Source: Mercurialis annua (Eukaryota > Streptophyta > Magnoliopsida > Malpighiales > Euphorbiaceae). Taken from it: a stretch of DNA of 64,000 bases. The notes under the pieces were generated by a model. The model saw only the letters and a list, made by a program, of their open reading frames with translations, ran no database searches and was not told where the DNA came from. Numbering within the stretch: position 1 is the first letter of the stretch; each line of letters begins with the position of its first letter. The stretch is from assembly GCF_937616625.2 (NCBI RefSeq), contig NC_065576.1, forward strand, positions 36,048,628 through 36,112,627. The letters run 5' to 3'. Made by a program: the position numbers and the translations under genes. This document shows, one piece after another, positions 60,430-64,000 of this stretch.

Positions 60430-63420
60430 ACAATGTCAGTTCCACTATAAAAAAATATAATTCTTTAAATAAATTATGCAAATCCGAAGTAGTAGCAATT
60501 CTGATCCTCTCAATTTCCTTCGCCATTTCCATCCATCCCTCCTAATATCCGCAATAAGAGCATGCTTTTTGTTTGAAAGATTAAAAAGTCTTGGAAATAA
60601 CTCTCCAGCTGTACCATTCCTTATCCAATTATCATTCCAAACTGAAATAAGAGCACCATCCCTCACCTTATAGCACACATTCGAAATTAAAACACTCCAC
60701 ATAAAATCATTGTGACAACATCTCTTCCTAATCCCTTTCTAAATAATTGGTAATTTCTTAGAATCACCATTAAACAAGGAATCCCAATCAAAGTGAGTTT
60801 TTTTTAATCGAACGCAACTTTCAAACCCACATAAATAATTAACTTTGATTTCTAATTTTGAGATTCGTAATATCCAAACTACCCATGTCATAATCTTGAC
60901 AAATAACCTTACAAGACAATTTACTAAGAGTTCTAGATGAAGCATCACCTTTCCAGAAATAACACTTCATATAAAAATCAAGTTTTACCTGCACTCTACT
61001 CGGTATAATAAAGACTGACATAAAATATAATGGGACGCTAAAAATGACAAACTTAATGAGAACTAACCTTCCTGCAGGAGAAAGTAGAGACCCCTTCCAT
61101 AGAGCAAGTTTTGTTTTGTATCTTTCCGCAACATGATCCTAGAAACCAGAGGCCAACTGACGCTATACCAAAGGTAGTCCAAGATACTTGATAGGCAAAG
61201 ATTGGATCCTGCAACCCACAACCTCAGCAGCTGAAGATGCATCTGCTTCATTAATATTAATTCCTATAATGGAACTTTTATGGAAATTAATTTTCAACCC
61301 AGAGACAACCTTAAAGAAACGAAGAATTCGAGTCAAATATCTAAGCTGCACCAAGTCGAAAGGAAGGAAAATAAGAGTATCATTTGCAAACTACAACAAC
61401 GAAATCGGGTCAAACTCATCTAGATAAGAATAACCTCTACTGTGACCCATTCGATTAGATTTATCCAAAGTGCACTTCAGCCCTTCTACTGCTAAAACAA
61501 ACATATATGGTGGAATTGGATCATCCTGTCACACACCTCGCTGAAGCTTGATTGGATCCATAGGACTTCCATTTACCAAAATAGCCGCAGTAGCTGTTGA
61601 CAAACAATATGACATCCACTGGATCCATCTATGAGGAAACCCCAAACGGTGCATAACCGAAATCAAATACTCGCAATCAATACTATCAAACGACTTTTGA
61701 AAATCTAGTTTCAGAACAAGTAGATGATCCTTTCTCCTATTAGCCAAATGAATTAATTCAATGGCTATCATCGAACATTCCAAACTCCTACCTTTCAAAA
61801 AAGCATGCTGATTATCTGAAACGACAAGTGAAATTATGGGAGCTAATTGCAGGGATAAAGTTTTAGATAAAAGATTATATAGCCCATTCACCAAGTTAAT
61901 CGGACGGAAGTCTCTAATATTGGCTGAACCGATTACCTTCTGAATTAATACCATAAAGAAAGTATTAATACCACTAGGTAAATAACACGCGCTATGAAAG
62001 GTCCTGGACATCTCCAGAATAGCTACTTTCATAGTAGTCCAAGCCCTGCGGTAGAAGTAAAAATTAAAACAATCTATTCCTACTGCTTTTCTTTCATCAC
62101 AAAAGGAAATAGCCGAAAAAACTTTCTTTTTATCAAACTGTTGTATCAAAGAATCTGCTTGATCTATAGTCAGCTTCATGGACAACATCCCAGAGAGATC
62201 AAACCGGACTCTACCATTCTGACTGTAGAGAGAATTTAAAAAATTCTCGTATATGGAAACGGATGTCAGCTGACACGAAAAACAAATTGTCCCCCACTTG
62301 AATCGAAGAAATATGATTATTCATGTGGTGCTGAAAGGCAATACTATGGAAAAAAAATTGAATTTCTATCGCCCAACAAACTCCAGTTCAACCGGGATTT
62401 TTGAATTCATAAGGATTCAACATGTTTCTCCGCTACCTTTTAGAGAAGCTAACTCACTTTTCTCCTCTATACCTATAATCAGCATCCACCTCCTTAGTAA
62501 GAATAGCACAGTTTAGTTCATTAATCTTGTTATTCTTATCACCATACATCTGCACATTCCATCCTTTCATACGTACCTGAAGCTCCTTTAACCTTTGAGT
62601 AAGATTATTGGATGAAGAACAAGCCAAATTCCAAGATTTCATAACAAAAGTATCAAGGTCAGCATGTTCCCACCAAACATCAATTGAGCGAAATGGATTT
62701 GGTCCCCAATCAAATTTGCTAGCAGATCAAAAACATATTGGGACATGATCAGACTGTTCTCTAGGCATAGCAATGAGGGAAAGGTTCTGCCAACATAATC
62801 CTGCTGCCACCAAAACAAAGTATCTATCAATTCTGGACCTTGAGTAAGAATTATGCCAAGTAAATCGTCTACCATACAGCGGAATATCATCTAACTCAGC
62901 TGAATTAATAAACTCATTCAGAGCGAGCATAGATAGAGTGAAACTATCACAATTCAGCCTTTTTTGATGATGCCGAATCTCATTAAAGTAGCCACTAAAA
63001 AAAATAATCCCTGGAAAATCCAACAATAGCTGAAGTTCCAGTCAAAAAAGAACTCTCTCTGAAGCCACGTTGCTAGCATAGATAAGAACATGACGATAGA
63101 AGGCATTATGATTAAAAAAATCCATTGATATCCATCTAGCACCTTTACAAATAGAAAAAGAACTAAGAAAAGTTGAATTCTAAAAAATTAACAAGAGAGC
63201 CCACCGAAGCACCAATAGAAGGAACCCATTCATAGTTTAAATCAAAATTTGGCCAAAAATTTGTAGCTCAAAAGTCATCTACATTTTCTCTTTTTGACTC
63301 AACTAAATCAAGAAAAAGCAAATTATTAACAAAAACCATAGAGCGAATGAATTTATATTTTCTACCATTAAACAAACCACCCTTACAATTCCAAGATACA
63401 CAAATAATCGGATCTAACAT
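60430..63420 (-). pseudogene. LINE (L1-type) ORF2: endonuclease and reverse transcriptase
   Basis: ORF2 of a plant non-LTR retrotransposon, which nicks target DNA and primes reverse transcription there. It starts MLDPIICVSWNCKGG at 63420, the usual endonuclease start. Endonuclease pieces run to 62640 (YGRRFTWHNSYSRSRIDRYF, QSDHVPI). RT follows at 62188-61529 (DFRPINLVNGLYNLLSKTL, LDFQKSFDSIDCEYL), then GV-stop-QDDPIPPYMF where GVRQGDPISPYLF is usual. The catalytic box is FANDTLIF (about 61370-61395) rather than FADD. The C-terminal continuation has KYLGLPLV, ISVWNDNWIRNG and LFNLSNKKHALIADIRRDGW. There are multiple stops and frame changes. After 60430 homology is lost in unassigned sequence next to Gypsy-2, and the zf-RVT end lies at 49963-50744. 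Confidence 0.9.
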
Positions 63421-63459
63421 TTAAAAATAACAAACCCATATGAAGAAAAAAAATTATCT

Positions 63460-64000
63460 TTATTGAGCATCCACTCCCTCGGCTAAGTTCAATTGCAGCT
63501 TCTTCACTGTATCTGCTTCATTGTTTTTATCAAAAAGGACAAGTTCAAAACACACCTTCCATGATTCTACTGCTTCATTAATCTGTTCTGAACAAACAGT
63601 GAACAAATTTTCTGCTGCAATCTGATTCATGTTTGCAATTCCGGTGTCTGACAGTTCCCTCTCCGTTTCCAAGTGACTAGACGAACATGAATGAAGTAAA
63701 CCTGTACCACCAAGTTTCTTTAATGGCCTAACAGATGATTTATTTCCAACATTATCAGTACCATTATTTGAGTTAACAGCAGCTGTTTTATTAAAAAAAT
63801 CTCCTTCCCCGAAAAACGCAGTTTGACTAACTCAAGAACTGAAAACGGGACCTCAACATTGTGGAAAGAATTATAATCCTGCTCTGGAAAAGAAATGGGG
63901 ACTTTTGAAACACTAGATCCTGGATTCACAGCCACAACGTTCAAACTGTTAGAGATATTTGAATGTCTGGTTAGAGCCTCATTGGTCGCACTATTATAAG
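63460..64000 (-). pseudogene. LINE ORF1, 3' part
   Basis: Upstream of ORF2 on the same strand. The minus strand reads NSLNVVAVNPGSSVSKVP then NSFHNVEVPFSVLEL from the window edge. A frame change near 63820 follows, then AFFGEGDFFNKTAAVNSNNG, VRPLKKLGGTGLLHSCSSSH and LADGV-like acidic residues to the stop at 63460. The position, 40 bp before the ORF2 start, and the composition fit a plant LINE ORF1 C-terminus (RNA-binding protein). No knuckle is visible in this part, and the 5' end lies outside the window. Confidence 0.65.

Overview
The window looks like repeat-dense, probably heterochromatic DNA from a eudicot plant. Nearly everything recognisable is a transposable element: Ty3/gypsy LTR retrotransposons of the Tekay/Del, Athila and Tat types, a plant L1-type LINE, Mutator-like (MULE) and CACTA DNA transposon remnants. 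Primer sites match plant initiator-Met and Asp tRNAs. I cannot name the species, and I see no intact ordinary host gene. The only host-like coding material is a degenerate plant-mobile-domain (PMD/MAIN-like) gene, itself often a passenger of transposons.

Layout. 1-2375: AT-rich DNA with a nested fold-back element (656-840). 2376-6865: about ten copies of a 447-bp tandem repeat with a six-unit (about 2.68 kb) higher-order repeat. 6870-7870: 3' part of a MULE transposase pseudogene (minus), cut by an old Tekay-like LTR (7870-10569). That LTR is interrupted by a 1.13-kb non-autonomous CACTA element (10570-11704) carrying a 5S-rRNA-like fragment. 11885-15640: further decayed LTR pieces and a 31-bp minisatellite. 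15700-17465 and 29104-29379: PMD pseudogene, split, apparently in an intron, by Gypsy-1 (17527-29063). Gypsy-1 is a complete, very young Tekay-type chromovirus with one uninterrupted 1655-codon gag-pol ORF, 3056-bp LTRs differing at only two bases by eye, and a GCAGT target duplication. 29599-29823: a second minisatellite of 32-bp units.

30764-48260: a Tat-lineage element (minus) with 5' LTR, PBS, a partial reverse transcriptase, then RNase H, aRNase H and integrase remnants. It is interrupted by an Athila element (33198-45261) with gag, pol and a 3' ORF, and lacks most of gag and protease. The Athila 3' LTR is truncated by 177 bp and no target duplication remains. 48268-49250: a MULE-like non-autonomous element with a 23-G run. 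49963-64000: a LINE (minus) whose ORF2 is split by Gypsy-2 (50832-60348), a Tekay-type element with an AAAAC target duplication but several nonsense and frameshift lesions.

Relative order of events: MULE before LTR A before CACTA; PMD gene before Gypsy-1; Tat before Athila; LINE before Gypsy-2. Gypsy-1 is the most recent. The main cross-cutting pattern is that several otherwise different LTRs each carry their own GC-rich palindrome cluster, and one palindrome core (GCACGACGTGC) is shared by the Athila element and Gypsy-2.
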